The notes beneath the pieces are model-generated. The model had not been told where the DNA came from and ran no database searches. It saw only the letters and a list, made by a program, of their open reading frames with translations. A stretch of DNA of 12,994 bases, taken from NCBI GenBank assembly GCA_937877655.1, contig CALFJC010000126.1, positions 1 through 12,994 on the forward strand. Reading direction: 5' to 3'. The position numbers and the translations under genes were made by a program. The stretch is from an uncultured Selenomonadales bacterium. Its GTDB lineage: Bacteria > Bacillota > Negativicutes > Selenomonadales > Selenomonadaceae. Shown piece after piece: positions 12,973 through 12,994 of this stretch. Every line of letters begins with the position of its first letter. Positions within the stretch are counted from its first letter, which is position 1.

Positions 12973-12994
12973 ATCGGCGAAAACAAAACTAAAG

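Overview
The window looks like chromosome from an anaerobic bacterium with Gram-negative-style export and strong AAGGAGG ribosome-binding sites. Three things suggest this: a Tat-exported membrane-bound [NiFe] hydrogenase, a large Ca-binding repeat protein with a type I secretion-like layout, and the codon style. I would guess Negativicutes (Selenomonas/Anaerovibrio-like), but this is inference from gene content and no taxonomic marker is present. All supported genes are on the + strand.

Layout. (1) Bases 1-305 hold a tandemly repeated leader of about 162 bp. Each unit carries a terminator, a promoter, an RBS and the first ~16 codons of the next gene; the upstream copy has lost its ATG. (2) Bases 306-3249 are an apparent operon: a double zinc-ribbon membrane-anchored protein, a TPM-domain (YgcG-like) exported protein, and an EcoRI-type adenine DNA methyltransferase split by one extra A in an A7 tract. 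A terminator follows. (3) Bases 3357-4778 encode an unusual protein with an N-terminal helical region, a long glycine-zipper hydrophobic region and a C-terminal phospholipase-D-like domain with one HKD motif. (4) Bases 4779-5091 are non-coding and hold an exact 24-bp repeat, a terminator and a good sigma70-type promoter. (5) Bases 5092-8889 are one large gene in three frames: a C-type lectin domain, a long region of degenerate VTIDGG-type repeats, a helical insert, exactly 30 uninterrupted RTX nonapeptides and a C-terminal cap. Two single-base frame breaks split it. (6) Bases 8890-9161 hold a terminator, a long imperfect hairpin and a probable promoter. (7) Bases 9162-12923 are a group 1 [NiFe] uptake hydrogenase operon (small subunit, large subunit, cytochrome b), closed by a terminator at 12937-12972.

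How the genes work together. The hydrogenase trio would oxidise H2 on the outer face of the cytoplasmic membrane and pass electrons to the quinone pool through the b-type cytochrome. The lectin/RTX protein is probably a secreted, Ca-dependent, glycan-binding surface protein; no transporter for it is in the window. The zinc-ribbon and TPM proteins probably act together at the membrane, role unknown. The orphan methyltransferase and the glycine-zipper/PLD protein are the best candidates for mobile or defence-type functions.

All three single-base frame breaks lie in accessory genes, while the hydrogenase genes are intact. This could mean real decay or phase variation, or residual assembly indels; the sequence alone cannot decide. 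The most notable non-gene signal is the exact 24-bp direct repeat bracketing the lectin/RTX gene. Its right copy lies inside the Tat-signal codons of the hydrogenase small subunit.
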